The notes under the pieces are model-generated. The model searched no databases. It was not told the DNA's origin and saw nothing but the letters and a program-made list of their open reading frames with translations. The position numbers and the translations under genes are program-made. Positions 52,272 to 62,960 of a DNA stretch of 64,000 bases are shown piece by piece. Position 1 is the first letter of the stretch; each line of letters begins with the position of its first letter. The DNA comes from Muribaculaceae bacterium (lineage in GTDB: Bacteria; Bacteroidota; Bacteroidia; Bacteroidales; Muribaculaceae), in assembly GCA_017626045.1 (NCBI GenBank), contig JAGAJP010000050.1:62001-126000 (forward strand). The letters run 5' to 3'.

Positions 52272-52676
52272 TTAGATCTTGTCTATGGTCTTACGGGTGG
52301 CGAAATACACCACGAGGTATGCGATACCGACAGCAAGCGTGACACACGCGACAAATAGCACCTCATTCCATAGTCCGGTATCGAAGCCGCCCACATACGC
52401 TGTGATAAGATTAAAGATACAGCATGCGATGCCGACAAACGTAAAAATGCAACCCCTGAGCAGGCGAGCCTGGAGAATTTGCTGCGGCGTGTTCTTAGGT
52501 TTGCCGAGAGCATCTATCAGTCTGTCGGGATCGATAGCTGTATTGTTCTCAATAGCCTTCATAATAATCTCCGCATTCTTGTTGTCCTTGTTGGTCGACG
52601 AACGAAACACAATCCATACAATCATAATCGGCAAGACTACTGCAACGGCAATAGGCACTAAAATTGATTCTAACAT
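52272..52676 (-). CDS. DUF6249-like membrane protein
   Basis: A 134-residue protein with one N-terminal helix (about 4-25), a cytosolic loop rich in Asn/Lys (EIIMKAIENNTAIDPDRLIDALGKP) and two C-terminal helices (about 77-98 and 103-125). The loop and helix pattern agree with the DUF6249 family, which often sits beside ECF sigma genes in Bacteroidota. It is first in the three-gene unit and its stop TAA is directly followed by the sigma ATG. It could be the regulatory partner of the sigma factor. Confidence 0.75.
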   Translation of the reverse strand: MLESILVPIAVAVVLPIMIVWIVFRSSTNKDNKNAEIIMKAIENNTAIDPDRLIDALGKPKNTPQQILQARLLRGCIFTFVGIACCIFNLITAYVGGFDTGLWNEVLFVACVTLAVGIAYLVVYFATRKTIDKI

Positions 52677-53029
52677 AAAATATCATTTTTAAATTAAACG
52701 TATTCGACTGCAGTCATATTTTCGAGAAATCTCAATCATAAGACGCACCACCATGCAGCAAGGTGACATCCCAAACATATTTTTCCAGGAAGCATTATTC
52801 ATACCTGTTTCGTAGAGAAAGAATGCAGGCTATGGCATACCGGGGGCGAGGAATTCATCTCTTTATCGGCAGGTTTTTGCGGTGGACAGAGAGGGGCAAA
52901 ACTGTTAATTTCCGTTTATTAAATTGTGTAGTCTGAATATTATTGTCAACTTTGTGGAATGAAATTCTGAAAAATGAAAATCATTTTGACACTTTAACAA
53001 TTTTTTATTTATAACGAACAGCAGTAACT
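52677..53029. other. 353-bp divergent intergenic region
   Basis: No gene is seen. Near the plus-strand end TTG (52924-52926) and CAACTTTG (52947-52954) are 20 bp apart, one mismatch from the Bacteroidota consensus, and could be the promoter of the large secreted protein gene. The promoter of the sigma unit on the other strand has no recognisable TAnnTTTG and may be recognised by the ECF factor itself. Confidence 0.5.
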
Positions 53030-55357
53030 ATGACAAAAAATCTACTTACATGTCTGCTTGCTACAGCGACTTTGTCAGGGGTTGCATCCACTGCCAATCC
53101 GATGGCTGTTAAGAGTATTGACCCCTCTATGGCGAGTCACCAGGTCAAAGCCGCAGGAGTGCGGAGCTTGAATCAGACAGTCAGCAAGAAACAACTTTCC
53201 AAAGACGTTCAGCTTCTGACTGTGAAGGATGCCGCAGGCCACAGCATAAAGCGACTGGTCAAGACCGCCGGCAACACCCGAATCAATCCGTACCTGAAGA
53301 AAGCCGCCAAGACATCCGAAAACGGCACCATCCTTTCAGAAGGCTTTGAGGCGTGGGACGGTGAAGACCTCAGCTGGCTTCCCGAAGGGTTTGCCACAGT
53401 GAGCAAATCAGAAAGAGAAACGGCAAAAGGATGGGAAATAACATCCGGTGAAGACCTCGCTATGGCTGGAGTGGGCGGACTCTCCGGAAACGCCCTTGCT
53501 ATAAATTTTGACTCAGAACTGCTTGATGAATGGGTTGTGTTTCCTGAGGTGACACTCGGTGACAACATGATTCTGAGTTTATCCACATTTAACGATGGAG
53601 TGTGGTATTTCTCAGTGGAGAATGTCGACTGGGATACCTATGAGTATATAGGCGACAAAATCCCCGCATACGACCAAAAGATAATGATAAGCGAAGACGG
53701 AGGTGCCAATTGGACGGAGCTGAAGTCACTTGCAGCCGATTTCGCAGACTATGGTTTTTTTGAGCTGCTCAATTCCCAAACATACAGCCCAAGCAAAGTT
53801 GATGTATCGCTGGCGGAATATAGCGGAAAAAAAGTGAAATTGGCATTCCGCTATGTCGGCATAGACGGCAACCTTGGCGTACTCGACAACATAATGATAG
53901 GCTATCCGCAGATGGACCTGAGCTACAGCAACCCTCTGGGAACTCTATACTTCGGAATGTCAGAGGATGCCATCGCCATGGGCAATTCTTTTCTCGTCGG
54001 TCCGGTCTACAAGCCATGGGTATTCTACAACAACAGTTATGCCGACGGCGCCAAGTATTCATGGAATTACTTTGACGAGAATGCAGAATGGGCAGTCAGC
54101 GACGAGCAGGACGCACTTGAAGTGACCTACCACACTGACTACACCAATGAATTCACCACCAGCAACAATTTGTACTACACCCCCATTCTTAACGGAACAG
54201 CCCCCGGTTATTCAGACGGCTCATACACACGCGGAAAATTCCTTCAGGCAGGCGGCAAAGGAGTGATGGAAGCACAGCTGCAAGACGGAACTACAAAGAT
54301 GGTTGACCTCGGACTCGGAGTAATAGACCCGTCTGCGGAAGGAGCGACCACCTATTCAGACAAACTCACGCCTGTCTTCGGCTACAGCGGCGATGTTGAC
54401 AACTACTGGTCGGAATACACCTTTGGCGAAGATGCCGACGAGAACAATTATGTGCGCTACAACGGCTTCATGAACTTCTTCTACACCGGCGACGCACCGA
54501 TAGTTATCAACGGGGTTCGCGTAACCGCCTTCGCCAACATCAGTGACGGAGCGAAAATGAAAGCCGAAATCCTTCCCCTGAGCGACGAGGGTGTGCCCGC
54601 GGAAGAGGCATACGCCACAGCATACTGCGAATACGACGACATGTTCATCATACCCCACGGTTCGAACGCAACCAACGACATTGTGACACTCAAATTCAAG
54701 TTTGACGAGCCGGTGGTGATGTCATCCGATGTATGCATGGCATACGTGGTAAAAATCAGCGGGTTCAATGATCCGGAACATGTTGAGTATTTCAATCCGA
54801 TGATGAGTGAGGAAAGCAACCCCGACGGCTACGCCCTTGGCTGGATAGAGAAGAGCATCGTGATGGACGGCGGCGAGCCCAGAACAAGTCTCACTCCTGT
54901 GGTAAACTATCTCGAAGACCTGTACGTGTCGTTCTACATCATGCTTGACGCAGAATATCCCTGGCTCGAGGGTCCGGAATCTGTAAATATAGGAGCCGCC
55001 GGCTTCGCGGAAGTCATCTTCGACAGCTCAGTGGAAGGCAAGGACCTCAAGTTTGACAACATGCCCGACTGGCTCAGCGCCAAAGCCGAAGGCATCCACG
55101 GCGACACCAAGGTCACATTCCAGATTCCGCTGACCGATCAGATCAAGGGATCAGCCACTGTGACCGTGACAGCTCCCGGCGTAAGCCATGACATAATTGT
55201 CAACGCTGACAGCAACGGAGTATCCGGTATCGAAGCCGATGCAGCCTACACCCACATCTACGACCTCTCCGGCACTCGCGTCAAGAGCATGGACGCCGCA
55301 GGCGTATACATCGTGAAAGACGCTTCGGGCAAAGTCAAGAAGATAATCAAAGATTGA
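53030..55357 (+). CDS. Large secreted protein with choice-of-anchor-like domain
   Basis: A 775-residue exported protein with a signal peptide (about 1-20). Residues about 105-300 resemble the choice-of-anchor J (MAM-like) fold: ILSEGFEAWDGEDLSWLPEGF, a WVVFPEVTL strand and KVKLAFRYVGIDGNLGVLDN. A middle region is beta-rich and acidic. The last 45 residues (GVSGIEADAAYTHIYDLSGT, then VKSMDAAGVYIVKD) look like the C-terminal sorting-type domains of Bacteroidota secreted proteins, though whether a type IX system is used is not known. Surface adhesion or a structural role is possible; no enzyme motif is visible. Ends at a strong terminator. Confidence 0.8.
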   Translation: MTKNLLTCLLATATLSGVASTANPMAVKSIDPSMASHQVKAAGVRSLNQTVSKKQLSKDVQLLTVKDAAGHSIKRLVKTAGNTRINPYLKKAAKTSENGTILSEGFEAWDGEDLSWLPEGFATVSKSERETAKGWEITSGEDLAMAGVGGLSGNALAINFDSELLDEWVVFPEVTLGDNMILSLSTFNDGVWYFSVENVDWDTYEYIGDKIPAYDQKIMISEDGGANWTELKSLAADFADYGFFELLNSQTYSPSKVDVSLAEYSGKKVKLAFRYVGIDGNLGVLDNIMIGYPQMDLSYSNPLGTLYFGMSEDAIAMGNSFLVGPVYKPWVFYNNSYADGAKYSWNYFDENAEWAVSDEQDALEVTYHTDYTNEFTTSNNLYYTPILNGTAPGYSDGSYTRGKFLQAGGKGVMEAQLQDGTTKMVDLGLGVIDPSAEGATTYSDKLTPVFGYSGDVDNYWSEYTFGEDADENNYVRYNGFMNFFYTGDAPIVINGVRVTAFANISDGAKMKAEILPLSDEGVPAEEAYATAYCEYDDMFIIPHGSNATNDIVTLKFKFDEPVVMSSDVCMAYVVKISGFNDPEHVEYFNPMMSEESNPDGYALGWIEKSIVMDGGEPRTSLTPVVNYLEDLYVSFYIMLDAEYPWLEGPESVNIGAAGFAEVIFDSSVEGKDLKFDNMPDWLSAKAEGIHGDTKVTFQIPLTDQIKGSATVTVTAPGVSHDIIVNADSNGVSGIEADAAYTHIYDLSGTRVKSMDAAGVYIVKDASGKVKKIIKD

Positions 55358-55410
55358 TTCCAAGCCACTTCCCTTTTGCAAATAAGGAAGGGAAAGGCAT
55401 AGACCCCAAT

Positions 55411-55448
55411 GCGGTCAAGGCATAGCAAATGTCTTGACCGCTTTTTTT
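55411..55448 (+). terminator. Intrinsic terminator before groES
   Basis: A 13-bp stem with one G-T pair (GCGGTCAAGGCAT and its partner, loop AGCAA) followed by seven T residues. It ends transcription of the secreted-protein gene and isolates groESL. Confidence 0.9.
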
Positions 55449-55494
55449 CAACCATCACAGGGGATAAAGCGTTATAACCAAAGAGCGAAAGGTT

Positions 55495-55511
55495 TTGGCA
55501 CGGTATTTGCT
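55495..55511 (+). promoter_or_regulatory. Sigma-54-type promoter of groES-groEL
   Basis: TTGGCACGGTATTTGCT has the -24 GG and -12 GC dinucleotides of RpoN promoters with the right spacing (consensus TGGCACG-N4-TTGCW). It lies 69 bp before the groES ATG. An inverted repeat AAGACC/GGTCTT (55512-55531) sits at the expected start. A nearly identical site precedes clpC. No CIRCE element is seen. Confidence 0.7.
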
Positions 55512-55579
55512 AAGACCATAGCGGAGGTCTTTCCGAAGGCCATAAACAAGTAGTATAACCAGAAAAACGAATAATTGAA

Positions 55580-55852
55580 ATGAACATCAAACCATTAGGC
55601 GACCGCGTGCTTGTTCAGCCGTCGGCTGCGGAAGAAGTGACACTCGGAGGCATCATCATCCCTGACTCAGCAAAGGAAAAGCCGCTCAGGGGCAAAGTTC
55701 TCGCTGCCGGCAACGGCACCAAAGACGAGGAAATGATCCTAAAGGCAGGCGACGAAGTGCTTTACGGCAAATATGCCGGCACTGAAATCGAATTCGAAGG
55801 CGAGAAATATATCATCATGCGCCAGAGCGACGTACTCGCGGTGATTGCATAA
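55580..55852 (+). CDS. groES: Co-chaperonin GroES (Hsp10)
   Basis: The 90-residue lid of the GroEL cage. The start [19 protein letters not shown], the mobile loop [15 protein letters not shown] and the end [10 protein letters not shown] are all typical. groEL follows at 78 bp in the same direction. The operon appears to be driven by the sigma-54-type site at 55495-55511. Confidence 0.97.
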   Translation: MNIKPLGDRVLVQPSAAEEVTLGGIIIPDSAKEKPLRGKVLAAGNGTKDEEMILKAGDEVLYGKYAGTEIEFEGEKYIIMRQSDVLAVIA

Positions 55853-55906
55853 GACTCGCGGTATCGCATAAAATCGAAGTTCAATTCTGCGACAGCAGAC
55901 TTATAA

Positions 55907-57562
<1,656 letters not shown>

Positions 57563-57578
57563 TAAGGACCCACTGACG

Positions 57579-57626
57579 GTTGAGGCAGGGATTTGCTTTG
57601 GGCAAGACCCTGCCTTAACTGTTTTT
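57579..57626 (+). terminator. Terminator of groESL
   Basis: A 12-bp stem with one G-T pair (GTTGAGGCAGGG and CCCTGCCTTAAC, with a loop that can itself pair TTGC/GCAA) is followed by TGTTTTT. The T run overlaps the -24 element of the clpC promoter. Confidence 0.82.
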
Positions 57627-57641
57627 GGCACGGTCTTTGCT
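57625..57641 (+). promoter_or_regulatory. Sigma-54-type promoter of clpC
   Basis: TTGGCACGGTCTTTGCT differs from the groES site at one base and keeps the -24 GG and -12 GC with correct spacing. It lies 70 bp before the clpC ATG, the same distance as at groES. Confidence 0.7.
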
Positions 57642-57710
57642 CTATAGAATTACAAGCCCATCGCGGAATGGCCACATAATGCCACCGACCGACGGGAAAA
57701 TCAGACAAAG

Positions 57711-60272
57711 ATGAGAAACGACTATTCAAAACAATTCAAACCGATCCTGGAAAAAGCGAACGCCATAGCCCGTGAATTCGGTTTCAAGGCAATAGCCTGC
57801 GAGCATTTCGTGCTCGCCGCCATCCGCGACAAAGAGGGCTATGCCTACAGAATACTTGCCCAGCTTCGGGCTCCCATACCGAAAATGACCTCGGAACTTG
57901 AGGAATACATATCGGGAAATATCGTGTCTGGCGAGACCACCACCCTCTTCGAGGAGCAGTATCAGATTACTATTCCGGCAGTGAGGTTTCTTCAGCTCGC
58001 CACCTCAGAGGCAAGAAAAATGCACTCCTCCCTCATCGGCGGGGAGCACATGCTTCTTGCCCTTATCCACGACAGTCGTTCGATGGACAGCGATTTCCTG
58101 CAACGCTTCAAGGAAGAGTATCTAAACTTCGATATCTCCGTTCAGTCATTCGGTCCCGGACAGATGCCCCCCTTCTTAGGAGGCTCCAAGCCCGCCGACG
58201 ACAGCGACGACGATGATGACGACGACGATGACGAGAGCTTCGAGCCGACTGCAAAAAAAGAACGGGGAACCGGACGAAAGGGAGGCAGCTCCGACAAATC
58301 CGACACTCCCGCGCTCGACAAGTTCGGATACGACATGACCAAGAATGCAGCCGAGGGTCGACTTGACCCCGTAGTGGGGCGTGATGTCGAAATCGAACGT
58401 CTTGCCCAGATTCTGTCAAGAAGGAAGAAAAACAATCCCGTACTCATAGGCGAGCCGGGTGTAGGAAAGTCTGCGATCGTGGAGGGGCTTGCACTACGCA
58501 TCATACAGCGGAAAGTAAGCCGCGTGCTCTTCAACAAGCGCGTGATAGGGCTCGACATGGCGGGCATGGTTGCCGGGACAAAATATCGCGGACAGTTTGA
58601 GGAGCGAATAAAGGCAGTGCTCGACGAACTATCCAAGAATCCCGACATCATCCTCTTCATCGACGAGATCCACACAATTGTAGGAGCCGGCGGTTCACCG
58701 GGCTCGATGGATGCCGCCAACATGCTGAAACCGGCACTCGCCAGAGGAGAGATACAGTGCATCGGCGCCACGACACTTGATGAATACCGCAAGAACATCG
58801 AGAAAGACGGGGCTCTGGAGCGAAGGTTCCAGAAAGTGATGGTAGAGCCTACCACTGCCGAGGAAACGCTCGAGATTCTAAGACAGGTAAAATCCAAATA
58901 CGAAGACCACCACAATGTGGCATATACCGACGGGGCTCTTAAGGCATGCGTCGAACTCACCGAGAGATACGTAAGCGACAGGAATTTCCCCGACAAGGCT
59001 CTCGACGCCCTCGACGAGGCGGGAAGCCGGGTGCACATAAGCAACATCCGGGTTCCTGAAGAGATGGATGCTCTTGAAACTGAAATCGCGGCAACCACGG
59101 AAGAAAAATTAGAGGCGGCAAAAGCCCAGGACTTCGCCAAGGCTGCGGAACTGAGAGACCGCGAGACGTCTCTGAAGGCAAAGCTCGACGAGGTGAGGTC
59201 GGCGTGGGAGGCACAGCTCGACAAGGAACGCCAGAAAGTGGACGACGACAAAGTTGCGGAAGTAGTCGCCATGATGACCGGAGTGCCGACGCAGCGGATA
59301 GCGCAGGCGGAAGGCTCCAGACTGCTCGAGATGGGAGCATCCCTGCAGGGAAGCGTCATCGGACAGGACGAGGCAATAAAAAAGGTGGTGAAGGCAATCC
59401 AGAGAAACCGTATCGGTCTCAAGGATCCCGACAAACCTATCGGAGTGTTTATGTTTCTCGGTCCCACCGGCGTGGGGAAGACACATCTCGCGAAAAAACT
59501 CGCGGAATATCTTTTCGACAACGCCGACTCCCTGATAAGGGTGGACATGAGCGAGTATATGGAGAAATTCACGGTGAGCAGACTCGTTGGCGCACCTCCG
59601 GGATATGTAGGATATGAGGAAGGAGGACAGCTTACCGAGAAAGTACGCCGCAAGCCCTACTCGGTAGTGCTACTCGACGAGATAGAGAAAGCACATCCCG
59701 ACGTATTCAACCTGCTTCTTCAGGTAATGGACGAAGGGCGTCTCACCGACTCTCTCGGCAGGCGCATCGACTTCAAGAACACCATCATCATCATGACCTC
59801 AAACGTAGGCAGCAGGCAGCTGAAAGACTTCGGCAGCGGAATAGGGTTCAATACCTCGGCCGATGACAACAAGCAGGCTCAGGGAGTGATTTCCAAAGCC
59901 CTCAACAGGGCGTTCTCGCCGGAATTCCTCAACCGAATCGACGACATAGTGATGTTTGACCAACTCGACAAAGAGGCGATCGGCAAGATCATCGACGTAG
60001 AGCTCAAGGACTTCTATGCAAGAGTGATGAAACTGGGCTTCAATCTCAAGCTTCACGACGACGCCAAGGAATTCATCGCCGACAAGGGCTACGACAAGAA
60101 CTTCGGAGCGAGACCGCTCAAACGCGCCATCCAGAAGTATCTTGAAGACGAACTTGCGGAACTACTTCTGAAACTCAACGCTGAAGGCAAGATCGGAGGA
60201 GTGATCGAAGTCACGAGAAGTCAGGATTCGGAAAAAGGTCTTACTTTTGAATACAGAGACTCGTGCGAATAA
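57711..60272 (+). CDS. clpC: ATP-dependent Clp protease ATP-binding subunit ClpC
   Basis: An 853-residue AAA+ unfoldase that feeds ClpP. It has an N-terminal Clp_N domain (about 1-145), an acidic Asp-rich linker (about 160-190), the first AAA+ module with GEPGVGKSAIVEGLA, the UVR motif region (EEKLEAAKAQDFAKAAELRD, about 460-490), and the second module with GPTGVGKTHLAKKLAEYLF and VVLLDEIEKAHPDVF. The UVR motif in the middle separates ClpC from ClpB. It has a sigma-54-type promoter like groESL and a good terminator at 60294-60327. Confidence 0.95.
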   Translation: MRNDYSKQFKPILEKANAIAREFGFKAIACEHFVLAAIRDKEGYAYRILAQLRAPIPKMTSELEEYISGNIVSGETTTLFEEQYQITIPAVRFLQLATSEARKMHSSLIGGEHMLLALIHDSRSMDSDFLQRFKEEYLNFDISVQSFGPGQMPPFLGGSKPADDSDDDDDDDDDESFEPTAKKERGTGRKGGSSDKSDTPALDKFGYDMTKNAAEGRLDPVVGRDVEIERLAQILSRRKKNNPVLIGEPGVGKSAIVEGLALRIIQRKVSRVLFNKRVIGLDMAGMVAGTKYRGQFEERIKAVLDELSKNPDIILFIDEIHTIVGAGGSPGSMDAANMLKPALARGEIQCIGATTLDEYRKNIEKDGALERRFQKVMVEPTTAEETLEILRQVKSKYEDHHNVAYTDGALKACVELTERYVSDRNFPDKALDALDEAGSRVHISNIRVPEEMDALETEIAATTEEKLEAAKAQDFAKAAELRDRETSLKAKLDEVRSAWEAQLDKERQKVDDDKVAEVVAMMTGVPTQRIAQAEGSRLLEMGASLQGSVIGQDEAIKKVVKAIQRNRIGLKDPDKPIGVFMFLGPTGVGKTHLAKKLAEYLFDNADSLIRVDMSEYMEKFTVSRLVGAPPGYVGYEEGGQLTEKVRRKPYSVVLLDEIEKAHPDVFNLLLQVMDEGRLTDSLGRRIDFKNTIIIMTSNVGSRQLKDFGSGIGFNTSADDNKQAQGVISKALNRAFSPEFLNRIDDIVMFDQLDKEAIGKIIDVELKDFYARVMKLGFNLKLHDDAKEFIADKGYDKNFGARPLKRAIQKYLEDELAELLLKLNAEGKIGGVIEVTRSQDSEKGLTFEYRDSCE

Positions 60273-60293
60273 GAGATAAACACAACCCTCAAC

Positions 60294-60327
60294 ATGGCGG
60301 TATCGGCGGCGACGCCGATGCCGCCAT
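60294..60327 (+). terminator. Terminator of clpC
   Basis: A 15-bp stem ATGGCGG-T-ATCGGCG with its complement (one T-G pair), loop GCGA. It is G/C rich but followed only by TTC, so termination may be imperfect; position after clpC supports it. Confidence 0.75.
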
Positions 60328-60337
60328 TTCATATTAT

Positions 60338-60367
60338 GAAGTTGTTTGAAGTTGTTTGAAGTTGTTT
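60338..60367 (+). repeat. Three 10-bp repeats upstream of the gyrA promoter
   Basis: GAAGTTGTTT is repeated three times without a mismatch, ending 10 bp before the -33 element of the gyrA promoter. The 10-bp period is about one helical turn, so the three copies lie on the same face of the DNA. Confidence 0.75.
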
Positions 60368-60377
60368 CATCTATAAA

Positions 60378-60409
60378 TTTGCATAATTGATAAAAAATCG
60401 CTAATTTTG
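60378..60409 (+). promoter_or_regulatory. Promoter of gyrA
   Basis: TTTG (60378-60381) and TAATTTTG (60402-60409) are 20 bp apart, a full consensus match. Translation from the ATG at 60432 then has a leader of about 20 bases. Confidence 0.77.
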
Positions 60410-60431
60410 TAGGTTGAAAAGAATAGCGAAA

Positions 60432-62945
60432 ATGACTATAGACGAAGATAAAATTATTCCGGTCAACATAGAATCGGAAATGAAAAGCGCCTACATCGAC
60501 TACTCGATGTCGGTGATAGTGTCTCGAGCTCTCCCCGATGTACGTGACGGCTTCAAGCCGGTTCACCGCCGCGTGCTGTACGGCATGGGCGAAGTCGGCA
60601 ACTACTATTCGGGCGACACAAAGAAGTCTGCCCGTATCGTAGGTGACGTGATGGGTCACTATCACCCACACGGCGACTTCTCGATCTACATGACAATGGT
60701 GCGAATGGCACAGGACTGGTCGCTTAGATACCCGCTGGTTTTCGGCCAGGGCAACTTCGGGTCAATCGACGGAGACTCGCCTGCCGCCATGCGATACACG
60801 GAGGTCAAGCTATCCCGAATGGGAGAGGAAATGCTCCGGGACCTCGAGTCGGACACCGTGGACTTCGAGCCAAATTTCGACAACACCACAAAGGAACCGA
60901 CAGTATTGCCGACGCGCATCCCCAACCTGCTGGTGAACGGCGCTGCAGGCATCGCCGTGGGCATGGCGACGAACATGCCTCCCCACAACCTGACGGAATC
61001 CCTGGACGCATCACTCGCCCTAATCGACAACCCCGATATCGACATCGAGGGTCTGATGCAGTTTATCAAAGCACCCGACTTCCCCACCGGAGGAGAGATT
61101 TTCGGCATGCAGGGAGTGCGCGACGCATACGAGACAGGTCGCGGCAGAATCGTTCTGCGCGCCAAGGCTGAGATTGAATCCACCGGCACCCACGACCAGA
61201 TCATAATCAGCGAAATCCCCTACGGAGTGCTGAAAAACGAGCTTGTCAAGAGCATCGCCGACATGGTGGAGGAAAAGAAGATAGACGGCATCGCCGACAT
61301 CACGGACACCTCCGCCCGAGGTAAAATCCATATCGCCATCGACATCAAGCGCGAGGCGAATGCCCGCGTAGTGCTCAACAAGCTATACAAACTCACCCAG
61401 CTTCAGACCAGTTTCAGCGTCAACAACGTGGCGCTCGTCAACGGACGCCCGCGTACGCTCAACCTGAAGGAAATACTGAAAAGCTTCGTCGACCATCGCC
61501 ATGAGGTTGTGATCAGACGCACCAGATTCCTGCTCCGCAAGGCAGAGGAAAGGGCACATATCCTCAAGGGACTGATGATAGCCTGCGACAATATCGACGA
61601 GGTAATCCGCATCATCCGCCACTCTCAGACTACAGACGAGGCACGCGCCACTCTGAGCGAGAAATTCGGACTTGACGACGTACAGACCCGCGCCATAGTG
61701 GAGATGCGTCTGCGCCAGCTCACCGGACTCGAAATGGACAAACTCCATGCCGAATACGACGACCTGATGAAGCAGATAGCTTTCTACAACGAAATCCTGA
61801 CCAACGACCAGACCTGCCGCGACGTGATGAAGCAGGAACTTATCGAAATCAGAGACAAATACGGCGACGAGCGCCGCACCAAGATAAGCATGTATTCCAG
61901 CGACCTCAACGCCGAGGACTTCTATCCCGACGATGAGATGATCATCACCATATCGCATCTCGGATACATCAAGCGGACACCGCTCACCGAGTTCCGCGCC
62001 CAGAACAGAGGAGGCGTAGGAGCCAAAGGAAGCAGCACCCGCGACCAGGACTTCATAGAGCACATATACCCCGCCACAAACCACAACTATATGCTCTTCT
62101 TCACGAGCAAGGGAAGATGCTACTGGCTGAAGGTATACGAGATACCTGAATTTGCCAAGAACTCCAAAGGGCGCGCCATCCAGAATCTGCTCAATATAGA
62201 CGCGGACGATGCCGTGAACGCCTTTATATGCATCAAGAACCTGAACGACGAAGAATTCGTGAAGAGCCACAACCTGCTGTTCGCGACACGCAACGGAGTA
62301 GTGAAAAAGACTCCGCTTGAAGCCTACAGCCGTCCTCGCGCCAACGGCGTCAACGCCATCATAATCCGCGATGACGACAGTCTGCTGCAAGTTGAGCTCA
62401 CCGACGGCGACACACAGGTGATCCTGGCAAGCAAGGCAGGCTTCGCAACTCGATACAGCGAAACCGAACTGCGTGCTATGGGACGAGTATCTACCGGCGT
62501 GAGGGGAATGACTCTTCGCGGCGACGGCGACGAGGTGGTGGGAATGGTCACCGCCAAGACCGACGACGCCGAGCACAGCATCCTCGTGGTTTCCGACCAC
62601 GGCTTCGGCAAGCGCACCAACCTTGAGGACTATCCTGTGAGCCTGCATCGCGGAGGCAAGGGCGTGAAGACAATCAATGTCACCGACAAGACCGGACCTC
62701 TTGTCGCAATCAAGAAAGTGACGGATGAAAACGACCTGATGATAATAAACCAGAGCGGCATCACACTCCGTCTGCCGGTAGACACCTTACGTCTGCAGGG
62801 AAGGAACACCCAGGGAGTAAAACTCATCGACCTGACCAAGCGCGGCGACAAGATAGCGTCTGTATGCGTCGTTGACTCCGATCCCGAGGAAGAGGAACAG
62901 GTCACTGACAGCGAGAGCACCGAAGAAATTGAAAATAACGATTAA
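60432..62945 (+). CDS. gyrA: DNA gyrase subunit A
   Basis: The breakage-reunion subunit that introduces negative supercoils. The 837-residue protein starts MTIDEDKIIPVNIESEMKSA at 60432; a TTG at 60414 would add six residues but sits too near the promoter. The catalytic Tyr122 lies in AAMRYTEVKLSRMG. In the quinolone-contact loop HPHGDFSIYM, position 83 is Phe and 87 is Met (E. coli has Ser and Asp). The GyrA box is QNRGGVG (compare QRRGGKG). A C-terminal beta-pinwheel and acidic tail follow. The promoter is preceded by three 10-bp repeats. A TPR gene follows at 15 bp. Confidence 0.97.
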   Translation: MTIDEDKIIPVNIESEMKSAYIDYSMSVIVSRALPDVRDGFKPVHRRVLYGMGEVGNYYSGDTKKSARIVGDVMGHYHPHGDFSIYMTMVRMAQDWSLRYPLVFGQGNFGSIDGDSPAAMRYTEVKLSRMGEEMLRDLESDTVDFEPNFDNTTKEPTVLPTRIPNLLVNGAAGIAVGMATNMPPHNLTESLDASLALIDNPDIDIEGLMQFIKAPDFPTGGEIFGMQGVRDAYETGRGRIVLRAKAEIESTGTHDQIIISEIPYGVLKNELVKSIADMVEEKKIDGIADITDTSARGKIHIAIDIKREANARVVLNKLYKLTQLQTSFSVNNVALVNGRPRTLNLKEILKSFVDHRHEVVIRRTRFLLRKAEERAHILKGLMIACDNIDEVIRIIRHSQTTDEARATLSEKFGLDDVQTRAIVEMRLRQLTGLEMDKLHAEYDDLMKQIAFYNEILTNDQTCRDVMKQELIEIRDKYGDERRTKISMYSSDLNAEDFYPDDEMIITISHLGYIKRTPLTEFRAQNRGGVGAKGSSTRDQDFIEHIYPATNHNYMLFFTSKGRCYWLKVYEIPEFAKNSKGRAIQNLLNIDADDAVNAFICIKNLNDEEFVKSHNLLFATRNGVVKKTPLEAYSRPRANGVNAIIIRDDDSLLQVELTDGDTQVILASKAGFATRYSETELRAMGRVSTGVRGMTLRGDGDEVVGMVTAKTDDAEHSILVVSDHGFGKRTNLEDYPVSLHRGGKGVKTINVTDKTGPLVAIKKVTDENDLMIINQSGITLRLPVDTLRLQGRNTQGVKLIDLTKRGDKIASVCVVDSDPEEEEQVTDSESTEEIENND

Positions 62946-62960
62946 ACAAAAATAACCAAA

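Noticed and set aside
53030..55357. Proof of type IX secretion from the C-terminal domain
   Set aside because: The tail resembles sorting domains but no T9SS gene is in the window, so only a resemblance is stated.
55449..55579. CIRCE/HrcA operator upstream of groES
   Set aside because: No TTAGCACTC-N9-GAGTGCTAA-like inverted repeat is present; the visible signal is a -24/-12 element.
58142..59653. Minus-strand frame of 503 codons opposite clpC
   Set aside because: Ser/Leu-rich antisense product caused by codon bias of clpC.
61383..62648. Minus-strand frame of 421 codons opposite gyrA
   Set aside because: Antisense to conserved gyrA codons; no family features.
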